64,000 nucleotides of DNA from Candidatus Dormiibacter inghamiae (GTDB lineage: Bacteria; Chloroflexota; Dormibacteria; Dormibacterales; Dormibacteraceae): assembly GCA_016464825.1 (NCBI GenBank), contig JAEKNQ010000044.1, positions 1-64,000 of the forward strand, read 5' to 3'. Below, one piece after another: positions 41,532 through 49,403 of this stretch (the first letter of the stretch is position 1; every line of letters begins with the position of its first letter). Both the position numbers and the translations under genes were made by a program. The notes below the pieces were generated by a model that saw only the letters and a program-made list of their open reading frames with translations, ran no database searches and was not told where the DNA came from.

Positions 41532-42838
41532 CGATGGTCCAGGAGCTGGCGCGGTTCGCCGCCCGGTCGCGCTGGGAGGACGTTTCCCGCGCGTCGCAGG
41601 AAGCATTGAAGAAGCGAGTGCTGGACGCGCTGGGCTGCGCGTACGGCGCGCTCGAGGCGCCGCCGATCCGGGCCATCCGGGAGCACACCATCGACTTCGG
41701 CGGCAACCCCCACTCGACGCTGATCGGCGGCGGCCGCACCAGCCCCGACCGCGCGGCGTTCCAGAACGGGGCTGCGGTCCGCTATCTCGACTTCAACGAC
41801 ACTTTCTTGGGCCGCGGCGAGGCCTGCCATCCGAGCGACAACCTGGCCCCTGTGCTGGCCGCTGCCGAGTACATCGGCGCCTCGGGCAAGGAGATGCTCG
41901 CGGGACTGGCCGTCGCCTATCAGGTCCAGCTCCGCCTGAGCCAGGTCGCCCCGGTCAGGGCCAAAGGCTTCGACCATACAACTCAGGGCGCTTACGCCGC
42001 CTCGGCCGGGGTCGCTCGCGCGCTTGGACTGGACGCGGATAAAACCGCCAACGCGATCGCCATCTGTGGCACTGCCTTCAACGCACTGCGCGTGACCCGC
42101 ACCGGCTCGCTCTCCAACTGGAAGGCCCTCGCCTATCCCAACGTCGCCTTCGGCGCCATCCACGCCGGCTTCCTGGCCCGCCTCGGCGTCACTGGGCCGA
42201 TGGAGGTCTTGGAGGGCAACAAGGGCTTCATGGAAGCGATCGCCGGCCGGTTCGAGCTGGACTGGTCCCAAGAGGACCTGGAAGCTGTCCAGCTGACGAG
42301 CGTCAAGCGCTACAACGCCGAGGGTCACGCCCAGTCGACCATCGACGCTGTGTTGGAGCTCCGCCGAGACGGCCTGAGAGCCGAGGAGGTCGAGCGCATC
42401 GACCTGCAGGTCTTCGACGTCAGCTACGAGATCATCGGCCCGGGCGCCGGCGACAAGAAGAAGGTGAGGACCAAGGAGGAGGCTGACCATTCGCTGCCCT
42501 ACCTGGTGGCCTCAGCGCTGCTTGACGGCGAGATGACGCCTGCCCAGTACGCCGAGGATCGAGTCAACCGAGAGGACGTCCAGGCGCTGCTGCAAAAGGT
42601 GGAGGTGCATGAGGCGGCGGAGCTCTCGCAGGTCTTTCCCGAACACCAGGGGGTGAGGATCGAGATTCGCAGGCGCGATGGGCGCAGGAGTGCGCTAGCG
42701 CGCCCCGATTACCAGGGCCCTAGTTCCTGGCAGGAGCTGGAGGCCAAGTTCACAGCCCTCGGCGGCCGGCCGAAGCTGGTCGACTTGATCCAGCGCCTCG
42801 ACGAGCTGCCTGTGTCTGCGCTCGCGAGAGAGCTGTGA
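41528..42838 (+). CDS. MmgE/PrpD family dehydratase
   Basis: 436 residues of the 2-methylcitrate dehydratase / cis-aconitate decarboxylase fold. 'KKRVLDALGCAYGALEAPP', 'AAFQNGAAVRYLDFNDTFLGRGEACHPSDNLAPVLAAAEY', 'GLAVAYQVQLRLSQVAP' and 'NTLAYPNVAF'-like block 'ALAYPNVAFGAIHAGFLA' are typical. Dehydrates or decarboxylates a tricarboxylic or branched hydroxy acid. ATG overlaps the transferase stop (ATGA) and its own stop overlaps the next GTG. Confidence 0.88.
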   Translation: MTMVQELARFAARSRWEDVSRASQEALKKRVLDALGCAYGALEAPPIRAIREHTIDFGGNPHSTLIGGGRTSPDRAAFQNGAAVRYLDFNDTFLGRGEACHPSDNLAPVLAAAEYIGASGKEMLAGLAVAYQVQLRLSQVAPVRAKGFDHTTQGAYAASAGVARALGLDADKTANAIAICGTAFNALRVTRTGSLSNWKALAYPNVAFGAIHAGFLARLGVTGPMEVLEGNKGFMEAIAGRFELDWSQEDLEAVQLTSVKRYNAEGHAQSTIDAVLELRRDGLRAEEVERIDLQVFDVSYEIIGPGAGDKKKVRTKEEADHSLPYLVASALLDGEMTPAQYAEDRVNREDVQALLQKVEVHEAAELSQVFPEHQGVRIEIRRRDGRRSALARPDYQGPSSWQELEAKFTALGGRPKLVDLIQRLDELPVSALAREL

Positions 42839-43725
42839 GCGGCGCCGCGCGACTGCGAGCTCGCATCGAGGAGGGCCGCATCCTCGTGGTCCCTGGCGTC
42901 TACGACGGCCTCTCGGCGCGGATCGCGACGGCTGCCGGGTTCGAGGCGATCTACTGCAGCGGTGGGGCCGTCGCGCGCAGCACAGGCATGCCCGACCTCG
43001 GCCTGCTGAGCATGAGCGAGGTGCTTGCGCGCCTGCGGGAGGTAGTCGACTCGACCGAGCTGCCAGTCATCGCCGACGCCGACACCGGCTACGGCAACGC
43101 TCTCAACGTGGTCAGGACGGTGCGGGAGTTCGAGAGAATGGGCGCCGCGGCCATCCACCTGGAGGACCAGGTGGCTCCGAAGAAGTGCGGCCACTACTCG
43201 GGCCAGCAGTTGATCAGCGCCGAGGAGATGGTGCAGAAGCTTCGGGCGGCTCTGGACACCCGGCGAGAGATGCTGATCGTCGCCCGGACCGATGCCCGCG
43301 GCCATGCTGGCCTGGCCGAGGCGATCCGGCGCGGTCGGCTGTACGCCGACGCGGGCGCCGATCTGATCTTCATCGAGGCACCCACCAGTCGGGAGGAGAT
43401 CGAGACCATCGCCAGCTCCTTCAGCGAGGAGCCGCTCCTGATCAACATGTTCGAGGGCGGCCGCACCCCATTGATCCCGGCCACCGAGCTGGAGAAGATG
43501 GGCTACCGGCTGGTGATAGTGCCCTCCGACCTCCAGCGGGCGGCCATCCGCGCCATGCAGGTCACGGCTGAGGCGCTCTTCCGCGACGGCTCCTCGAGCG
43601 CCGTGCGTGAGCGGCTGGCGCCCTTCGCCGCGCGCGACGCCATTGTCGACCTCGCCGGGTGGACCGACCTCGACAGCCGGTACGCGGAGGCGGATTCGCC
43701 TCGCGCGCAACCACCGGGAGACTAG
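42835..43725 (+). CDS. Isocitrate lyase/PEP mutase superfamily lyase (methylisocitrate or dimethylmalate lyase-like)
   Basis: 296 residues. The gating-loop motif 'KKCGH' (C118) marks a C-C lyase rather than PEP mutase, and the Mg site lies in 'VIADADTGYGN' (D81, D83). 'IVARTDARGHAGLAEAIRRGRLYADAGADLIFIEAP' follows. Expected to cleave a 2-methyl-branched malate or isocitrate to pyruvate or succinate plus another acid. Pairs naturally with the preceding PrpD-like dehydratase. Confidence 0.88.
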   Translation: MSGAARLRARIEEGRILVVPGVYDGLSARIATAAGFEAIYCSGGAVARSTGMPDLGLLSMSEVLARLREVVDSTELPVIADADTGYGNALNVVRTVREFERMGAAAIHLEDQVAPKKCGHYSGQQLISAEEMVQKLRAALDTRREMLIVARTDARGHAGLAEAIRRGRLYADAGADLIFIEAPTSREEIETIASSFSEEPLLINMFEGGRTPLIPATELEKMGYRLVIVPSDLQRAAIRAMQVTAEALFRDGSSSAVRERLAPFAARDAIVDLAGWTDLDSRYAEADSPRAQPPGD

Positions 43726-43728
43726 TCA

Positions 43729-44745
43729 ATGACATCTTCAGACCGGGAGGCGCCGACGGTTCGAATCGCTGAGGTGTTCCCCCGCGACGGCTTGCAGACC
43801 CTGCTCTACGAGCCCGGCCTTCGTCAGCCGAGCACCGATGAGAAGGTTGCCTTCATCGAGGCTGTCGCTGCGACAGGCGTGCCCGAGATCGAGATCACCG
43901 GATTCGTCCACCCGCGCGTGATCCCTCAGCTGGCCGACGCCGAGGCGATCGCAGAGCGGCTGGTCGGACGTGACCTGGGCGGTGTCAAGCTGCGCGCGCT
44001 GGTGCCGAACCTCCGGGGTGCGCAGCGGGCCATCGCCGCCGGGGTGGCCAAGATCTCCTGCCTGGTGGCGGCCAGCCCAACCTATCAGCGGCTCAACTCC
44101 AACATGTCGATCGACGAGAACCTGGAGGACATCGAGCGGTCGGTTGAGCTGGCCTCCCGCTCTGGCACCGAGGTGGCGCTGGGCATGGCGATCTCCTTCG
44201 TCTGCCCTTACGACGGCCTGGTCCCTATGGAGTCGGTGCTTCACATAGCAGAGCGCGGTTATCAGCTGGGCATCCGTGACATCCACCTCTCCGACAGCAT
44301 CGGCCTGGCCTGGCCGGCCCTGGTCAGGGAGCGGGTCTCAGCGGTGCTGGACCGCTGGCCAGAGTTCCAACTCGGCCTCCATCTGCACACGCTGGCGGGT
44401 ACCGCGCTCGGCAACGCCTTCGCCGGCTACGAGGCAGGTGCCAGGGGCTTCGACGGTTCGGCCGGCGGGATCGGCGGCGGTATAGCCATGCCTATCCACA
44501 CCACCGAAATGGGGAACGTCGCCACCGAGGACCTGGTCTACCTTTTCGAGTCGTCGGGGGTGACGACAGGCATCGACCTCACCACCTGCGCAGCCAACGG
44601 GCGCAGAGCCATGGAGTTGGTTGGCACAGGCGGCGGCCATGTCACAGGTTTTGGAACTATGGAGCGGTTCCTCGAGATCAACCGGGAACACCTGGCGGAG
44701 ATCGCCTCGGCGCCGCCTGGTCAGTCTGGGCGGGCCTCGGGCTGA
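43729..44745 (+). CDS. HMG-CoA lyase-like protein lacking the signature Cys
   Basis: 338 residues, DRE-TIM family. 'VFPRDGLQTLLYEPGLRQPSTDEKV' and 'EITGFVHPRVIPQLADAE' match HMG-CoA lyase, and 'QLGLHLHTLAGTALGNAFAGYEAGARGFDGSAGGIGG' aligns with its C-terminal block. Where HMG-CoA lyases have G-G-C-P, this protein reads G-G-G-I-A-M-P: the catalytic Cys is Gly. The paralogue at 25144 keeps the Cys. It may act on a different substrate. The 3' 68 bases overlap the opposite-strand PPOX gene. Confidence 0.82.
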   Translation: MTSSDREAPTVRIAEVFPRDGLQTLLYEPGLRQPSTDEKVAFIEAVAATGVPEIEITGFVHPRVIPQLADAEAIAERLVGRDLGGVKLRALVPNLRGAQRAIAAGVAKISCLVAASPTYQRLNSNMSIDENLEDIERSVELASRSGTEVALGMAISFVCPYDGLVPMESVLHIAERGYQLGIRDIHLSDSIGLAWPALVRERVSAVLDRWPEFQLGLHLHTLAGTALGNAFAGYEAGARGFDGSAGGIGGGIAMPIHTTEMGNVATEDLVYLFESSGVTTGIDLTTCAANGRRAMELVGTGGGHVTGFGTMERFLEINREHLAEIASAPPGQSGRASG

Positions 44746-45214
44746 GCTTGCGGTGGTCCCAACTCAGCGCTCGGGTGATGGTGAAGCGGAGGCCCACCCG
44801 CTTTGGCGCCTGGGCCAGAACGCGTGCCCGCGCCTCTTCCCCAAGGTCGGCGGCGGCCGACCTCTGGCCGCCGGAGTGCGTCACCACCTGCCAGCCCATC
44901 TGAGCCACGACATCGGGGTCGCGGACGATCTCGACGTCAGCCTCCAACATCGCTCCGCGCAGCTCCCCGTACTCTTGGCCCGCCTCCACCTGGAGGGTTG
45001 CTCGGGGATCGCGCTCCAGGTTCCGGGTCTTCTGCGATTTGGCGTAGGTCCAAGTCGCCGGGCGACCGTCCCGCTCGAGGTAGTAGTGGACGGGCATCAG
45101 ATGCGGCCGGCCCTGGGGCCCGATGGTGGCGATGGTCATCGTGCTCTCAGAGGCGAGGAACGCCACCAGCTCGGCTGCGTTCATCCTGATCAGTTCCCTC
45201 TCCCGAGCCGGCAT
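44678..45214 (-). CDS. Pyridoxamine 5'-phosphate oxidase-like (PPOX/FMN split-barrel) protein
   Basis: 178 residues with the split-barrel outline: 'AELVAFLASESTMTIATIGPQGRPHLMPVHYYLE', 'WTYAKSQKTRNLERDPRATLQVEAGQEY', 'LRGAMLEADVEIV' and a C-terminal 'KRVGLRFTITRALSWDHRKL'. Probably binds FMN or F420; substrate unknown. The last 23 residues are encoded antisense to the HMG-CoA-lyase-like gene, and are rich in Pro/Ala. ATG near 45184 is an alternative start. Confidence 0.8.
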   Translation of the reverse strand: MPARERELIRMNAAELVAFLASESTMTIATIGPQGRPHLMPVHYYLERDGRPATWTYAKSQKTRNLERDPRATLQVEAGQEYGELRGAMLEADVEIVRDPDVVAQMGWQVVTHSGGQRSAAADLGEEARARVLAQAPKRVGLRFTITRALSWDHRKLSPRPAQTDQAAPRRSPPGVPG

Positions 45215-45304
45215 CTACTGAATCATCGCTGACCGGGCCGCTCGCAGCGCCGTAGCTGTCGACAAGGGTCGCCCCGGGCGCCCTTTGGTCAATGCGCCGC
45301 AGTG

Positions 45305-45829
45305 TCAGATTTCGAAGGAGATCTCGTAGAGCCCGCCCCTGAAGACCGCGCGATGGATCCAGCCGAGCTTGCGCAGCAGCGCCAGCATGCTCTGGTTCTC
45401 GGGCAGGACGATCAGCGTGAAGGTCTTCAAACCGTGCTCCCGCGCCACCTGCGCCAAAAGGCTCAACAGCTGCGAGCCCAAACCCTGCCGCTGCACCTCA
45501 TCGACTACAGCTACGGCAACCTCGGCGGCATCGGTACCCGCCGCGCGATCGTAGCGGGCAACCCCGACTATCCTCTCTTGGCCGCCTTGCCGGCAGTACG
45601 CGACCAGGGCGAAGCGATCCTTATAGTCGACCCGCGCCAGTTTGCGGGCCATGGCCTCGGGCAGGCGCTTCAGGGGTGAGAAGAAGCGGAAGTAGACACT
45701 CCGCTCCGACATGTGAGCCACCGCGTCCTGCAGCAGCGGCTCGTCGTCCGGCCGGATGGGTCGGACGTGAACGCGAGTCACGTCGCGCAGCCGCACTTCG
45801 CGCTCGTACCGGCTGCCGGCATCGCCCAT
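45305..45829 (-). CDS. GNAT-family N-acetyltransferase
   Basis: 174 residues. 'VHVRPIRPDDEPLLQDAVAHMSERSVYFRFFSP' and the acetyl-CoA P-loop 'VVDEVQRQGLGSQLLSLLAQVAREHG' (Q-x-x-G-x-G type) with 'VLPENQSMLALLRKLGW' afterwards. The family includes acetyltransferase domains of protein-lysine acetylation enzymes with the same 'SVYFRFF' start. Acceptor unknown. Confidence 0.85.
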   Translation of the reverse strand: MGDAGSRYEREVRLRDVTRVHVRPIRPDDEPLLQDAVAHMSERSVYFRFFSPLKRLPEAMARKLARVDYKDRFALVAYCRQGGQERIVGVARYDRAAGTDAAEVAVAVVDEVQRQGLGSQLLSLLAQVAREHGLKTFTLIVLPENQSMLALLRKLGWIHRAVFRGGLYEISFEI

Positions 45830-45856
45830 CGTCCTCGTTGTACCCGACCCGTCTGG

Positions 45857-47305
45857 TCATTGGAGCGTGCGGCGGAGCGCAGCCCGGGCGGCGTTGTAAC
45901 CGCACATGCCATGCACCCCGCCGCCGGGCGGCGTTGCCTGGCCGCAGAGGTAGAGGCGGGGATCCGGCGTCGTATAGGGGCTCCAGCGCGGCAGCGGGCG
46001 CGTGAAGAGCTGGCGCAGATCCTGCCGGCCCCCATTCAGATCACCGCCTACCAGGTTCGGATTGTGCTGCTCCAACGCAGCCGGGCCCGTCGCTGAGCGG
46101 GCCAGCACGAGATCCCGGAAGCCGGGTGCGAACCGCTCCACCTGGCGCTCGATGGCGCCAGTCATGTCCACCGCCGAACCGTTTGGGACATGACAGTACG
46201 CGTAGGCGGTGTGGCGACCGGCAGGAGCCCGGCTAGGGTCGAACAGACTTGGCTGGACGAAGATCACGAATGGCCGCAGGGCGTGCCGCCCCTGGCTCAC
46301 CTCGCGCTCCGCGGCCGCGATCTCAGCCAGGGTTCCGCCCAGGTGCGCTGTGCCGGCTCGGGCGCAGGCAGGGTTGCGCCAAGGCACGGGCCCGCGCAGG
46401 GCCCAGTCAAGCTTGAACGCGCCGGGACCGTACCTATAACGCTCCAGCCCGCGCCTGTAGCGGACGCCCAGGCGGCTGCCGGCCAGACGGAGCACCTCGC
46501 GCGGCGTCAGATCGAGCAGAACTGCGCGCCCGGGCAGGTGTCCGAGATCTGCCACGTGTTCGCCGCATCGGATCTCGCCGCCCAGCTGGAGCAGGCGCTG
46601 GACCAGAGAGGCGGCGACTGACTGCGAGCCCCCGCTGGCCAGCGGCCAGCCGCCAGCGTGTGCAGTCGCCTGCAGGACCAGGCCGAACGCAGCACTCACG
46701 GGCTCCGTCAGGGCCAGGCCACCATGGGCCGAGCAACCTGCCAGGAGCGCTCGAGCCCGCTCGCCTTGGAAAGCGTGACGCGCCAGACCGGCAGCAGGGA
46801 GGAGAGGCGTGACGCCGAAGCGGGCTCCGGTCAGCGCCAGCTGCGGCAGCCGAGGGCCTGCAAGTAGCGCGGCGAACGCGGCCTCGGCGCCGCTGACCAG
46901 GCCACCCAGCCGCCGACAGTAGGCCGCGCGATCAGCCCGGTCAAGGCCCGCTGCCGTCACCTCCATCGAGCGATCCAGGATCACGGCTGCCCCGCCGTCC
47001 AGAGGATGAGCCAGCGGAGCGGGCGGCGTCAGCAGGCGCAGGCTCTGGCGCCGCAGAAAAGGCGAAACAGGCGCGAACGCCATGACTGATGCGCACATGT
47101 CGTGGCGGAAGCCGGGCTCCGTCAGCTCCCCGCTGCGCAGGCCGCCCCCGGGCTGCTCGGCGGCCTCCAGGACCAAGACCGACCGGCCCGCTTCCAACAG
47201 CGTGATGGCGGCCGCCAGCCCGTTCGGACCTGAACCGACCACCACGGCGTCGGGCGCGTTAGTTGCGCTAGCCGTCGTTCTTGCGCTGGCAGATCGGGCA
47301 GACAC
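45857..47305 (-). CDS. FAD-dependent oxidoreductase of the phytoene desaturase (CrtI)-like family
   Basis: 482 residues. N-terminal dinucleotide fold 'DAVVVGSGPNGLAAAITLLEAGRSVLVLEA' followed by 'QPGGGLRSGEL' , and the C-terminal FAD-closing block 'RLYLCGQATPPGGGVHGMCGYNAARAAL'. No carotenoid-synthesis partners are nearby, so the substrate is open. The start at 47305 overlaps the zur stop region by 38 bases; a later start just before 'DAVVVG' is possible. Confidence 0.83.
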   Translation of the reverse strand: MSARSASARTTASATNAPDAVVVGSGPNGLAAAITLLEAGRSVLVLEAAEQPGGGLRSGELTEPGFRHDMCASVMAFAPVSPFLRRQSLRLLTPPAPLAHPLDGGAAVILDRSMEVTAAGLDRADRAAYCRRLGGLVSGAEAAFAALLAGPRLPQLALTGARFGVTPLLPAAGLARHAFQGERARALLAGCSAHGGLALTEPVSAAFGLVLQATAHAGGWPLASGGSQSVAASLVQRLLQLGGEIRCGEHVADLGHLPGRAVLLDLTPREVLRLAGSRLGVRYRRGLERYRYGPGAFKLDWALRGPVPWRNPACARAGTAHLGGTLAEIAAAEREVSQGRHALRPFVIFVQPSLFDPSRAPAGRHTAYAYCHVPNGSAVDMTGAIERQVERFAPGFRDLVLARSATGPAALEQHNPNLVGGDLNGGRQDLRQLFTRPLPRWSPYTTPDPRLYLCGQATPPGGGVHGMCGYNAARAALRRTLQ

Positions 47306-47660
47306 CGGAGAAGAGCAGGCTGTGCCCGTCCACCCGGAAGCCCGTCGCCCCGGCTATCTCTGACTCCGCTGCCAGGAGTACGCAGCCCGGCACCTGAGCG
47401 ACCTGGCCGCAGTCGCGGCAGCGGATGTGCTCGTGGTGCTCCTGGTTGGGCTCGTAGCGGGTCTTGCCGTCGCCCACCTCCACCCGGTTGACCTCGCCCG
47501 AGCGCTCAAGCATGGTGACAGCCCGAAAGACTGTTGAGTAGTCGGCGCTAGGGACCTGGGTGCGAACCGAATCCAGCAGCTCGTCCAGCGCCCAGGCGTG
47601 CCGCTGGCCCGCGTCGATGACGCCGCGTACGGCATCGCTGACAGGACTGGGCCGGGGCAT
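47268..47660 (-). CDS. zur: Fur-family metalloregulator, probably Zur
   Basis: 130 residues from ATG 47660. Winged helix 'SADYSTVFRAVTMLERSGEVNRV', His cluster 'EHHEHIRC' (H75, H76, H78), and structural Zn site C81/C84 and C121/C124 (CRDC, CPIC). Divergent from znuABC with shared palindromes between them, which favours a zinc sensor. The open frame extends to 47729 but the promoter -10 lies inside that extension, so 47660 is the better start. Confidence 0.85.
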   Translation of the reverse strand: MPRPSPVSDAVRGVIDAGQRHAWALDELLDSVRTQVPSADYSTVFRAVTMLERSGEVNRVEVGDGKTRYEPNQEHHEHIRCRDCGQVAQVPGCVLLAAESEIAGATGFRVDGHSLLFSGVCPICQRKNDG

Positions 47661-47666
47661 GCAGCC

Positions 47667-47719
47667 ATTAAAGCATGAAGCAAGTCGATTGCGCAAGTCA
47701 TTTGCGCAACTGCTATGCT
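47667..47719. promoter_or_regulatory. Divergent zur/znuA promoters with twin TTGCGCAA palindromes
   Basis: TTGCGCAA occurs at 47689-47696 and 47702-47709, 5 bases apart, together forming a larger dyad. Leftward: TTGCGC (complement of 47691-47696), 18 bases, TTTAAT (complement of 47667-47672), six bases before the zur ATG. Rightward: TTGCGC (47689-47694), 19 bases, TATGCT (47714-47719), eight bases before the znuA ATG. Both messages would be leaderless or nearly so. The palindromes overlap both -35 boxes: a candidate Zur box. Confidence 0.7.
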
Positions 47720-47727
47720 GCATCAAC

Positions 47728-48645
47728 ATGAAAGTGCCGCAAGCTGTGGCTCTGACTGGCTTGCTGGTTTTGATCAGCCTGGCTTGTGGCGCTGGTCAGG
47801 CCGGTCAATCCAAACCCGGGGCCGTGCGGGTGACGAGCACGCTGACCCAGGTAAGCGCTCTCGTCCGGGCTGTCGGTGGCGAACGAATCCAGCTGACGGC
47901 TCTGTTGGGACCGAACAACGATCCCCACCAGTTCGAGCTGAAGCCTGAACAGGTGACCCAGCTGGCGCGCTCGGCCGCCGTCTTCGAGAGCGGGGCCGGA
48001 GTCGACAAGTGGCTCGTCCGAGGCCTTGCGGCAACTGGGGGAGCTGTGCAAACCGTCGACCTAGCGAAGCACGTGCACCTACGTGCCGGCAGTGCCGGGG
48101 AAGGCGGCCAGGATCCGCACTGGTGGTACGACGTGGATAACGCCAAGCTAGCGGCGGCGGCGGTCGCCGACGAGCTGGCGCGGCTGGATCCAGCCGGCCG
48201 GGGGACCTATGAGCGCAACGCGGTGGCGTTGGGCCAGCGCCTCGACGCGGCCGACCGGCAGATCCACGCCAAGATCGACCCCATCCCGGTCCAGCGCCGG
48301 CTGTTCGTCGCCAACCACGACGCGTTCAACTACTTCCTGCCTCACTATGCGATCACGCTGGTCGGCGACATAGTGCCGGCTACCGATTCGATCGCCGCGG
48401 TGAGACCGGCTGACGTTGCCCGCCTGGTGGCTGGCATCCGCCAGCAGCACGTCTGCGCCATCTTCACTGAAACCACCATCGACCCGAATCTCGCAGCTCA
48501 AATCGCTCGGGAGTCCGGAGCCAGAGTCTTCGCGGGCAAGCTTTATGGTGACGCCCTAGGGGAGCCGGGCAGTCCCGGCGGAACGCTGGAGGGCGCGCTC
48601 AGCCACAACGGCGCCGTGATGGCTGAGGGGTTCAACAGCTGTTGA
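47728..48645 (+). CDS. znuA: Zinc ABC transporter substrate-binding lipoprotein ZnuA
   Basis: 305 residues. Lipobox 'LISLAC' (C20). Cluster A-I fold with metal ligands in 'NDPHQFEL', 'QDPHWWYD', 'VANHDAFNYFLPHY' and an acid in 'TETTIDPN'. There is no long His-rich loop. 'GDIVPATDS' and 'AVMAEGFNSC' end are typical. Start ATG 47728 follows directly from the promoter; the longer frame from 47560 runs antisense through zur. Zn is inferred from the Zur neighbour; Mn cannot be excluded. Confidence 0.87.
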   Translation: MKVPQAVALTGLLVLISLACGAGQAGQSKPGAVRVTSTLTQVSALVRAVGGERIQLTALLGPNNDPHQFELKPEQVTQLARSAAVFESGAGVDKWLVRGLAATGGAVQTVDLAKHVHLRAGSAGEGGQDPHWWYDVDNAKLAAAAVADELARLDPAGRGTYERNAVALGQRLDAADRQIHAKIDPIPVQRRLFVANHDAFNYFLPHYAITLVGDIVPATDSIAAVRPADVARLVAGIRQQHVCAIFTETTIDPNLAAQIARESGARVFAGKLYGDALGEPGSPGGTLEGALSHNGAVMAEGFNSC

Positions 48646-49403
48646 GCGAGCCGGCCGCCGTCTATCTGGAGAGCGTGAGCGCTCGCTACGGCAGCCTCCT
48701 GGCACTTCGCGATGCAACGGCCAGCGCCCCGGCCGGCAGCTTCGTCTGCCTGGTCGGGCTGAACGGAGCCGGCAAGAGCACTCTCCTGAAAGCGGTCGTG
48801 GGTACGGTCAGCGTCACCGGCCGCGTCGCTGTGGCGGGGGTGGAGGGCCCGGAGCGGCGGCGACTGCTGGCCTACGTGCCCCAGCGGGAGGACATCAACT
48901 GGGCCTTCCCGGCCAGCGTGCTGGACGTGGTGCTGATGGGCCGTCAAGCATCGCTGCGGCGCATTGGCTGGACGGCAGCCCCTGACCGTGAGGCGGCGCT
49001 CGGTGGGCTTGAGGAGGTGGGCCTGGCCGAGCTGCGGGAGCGTTCGATCGGGGAGCTCAGCGGTGGCCAGCAGCAGCGGGTGATGCTGGCCCGAGCGCTC
49101 TTCTCGCCAGCCCGGCTGCTGCTGCTGGATGAGCCGCTCTCCGGCGTCGATCCAGCCAGCCAGGACAGCGTCATGCGTTTGCTCCACACGTTCTGCAGCC
49201 GGGGCGGAACGGTTCTGATGGCAACCCACGACGTGGTCGGCTCAGCGCGCGTGTCTGACAGGGTCTGGGGTGTGCACGGCACAGTGGTGGCGGACGTACC
49301 TGCCGACCAGTTGCTGCGGCGGGACACGCTCGAGCTCATCTACGGTGAGCACCTGCTGGTGCTGCCTGATGGCGGGCTGGCGCTGGGGGACCAGGCGCGG
49401 TGA
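48642..49403 (+). CDS. znuC: Zinc ABC transporter ATP-binding protein ZnuC
   Basis: 253 residues. Walker A 'GLNGAGKST', Q-loop 'YVPQREDINWAFPASVLDVVLMG' (typical of metal-type ABC ATPases), signature 'LSGGQQQRVMLARAL', Walker B 'LLLLDEPLSGVDP', and H-loop 'LMATHDVV'. TTG start overlaps the znuA stop (TTGA) and the end overlaps znuB (GTGA). Confidence 0.93.
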   Translation: MSEPAAVYLESVSARYGSLLALRDATASAPAGSFVCLVGLNGAGKSTLLKAVVGTVSVTGRVAVAGVEGPERRRLLAYVPQREDINWAFPASVLDVVLMGRQASLRRIGWTAAPDREAALGGLEEVGLAELRERSIGELSGGQQQRVMLARALFSPARLLLLDEPLSGVDPASQDSVMRLLHTFCSRGGTVLMATHDVVGSARVSDRVWGVHGTVVADVPADQLLRRDTLELIYGEHLLVLPDGGLALGDQAR

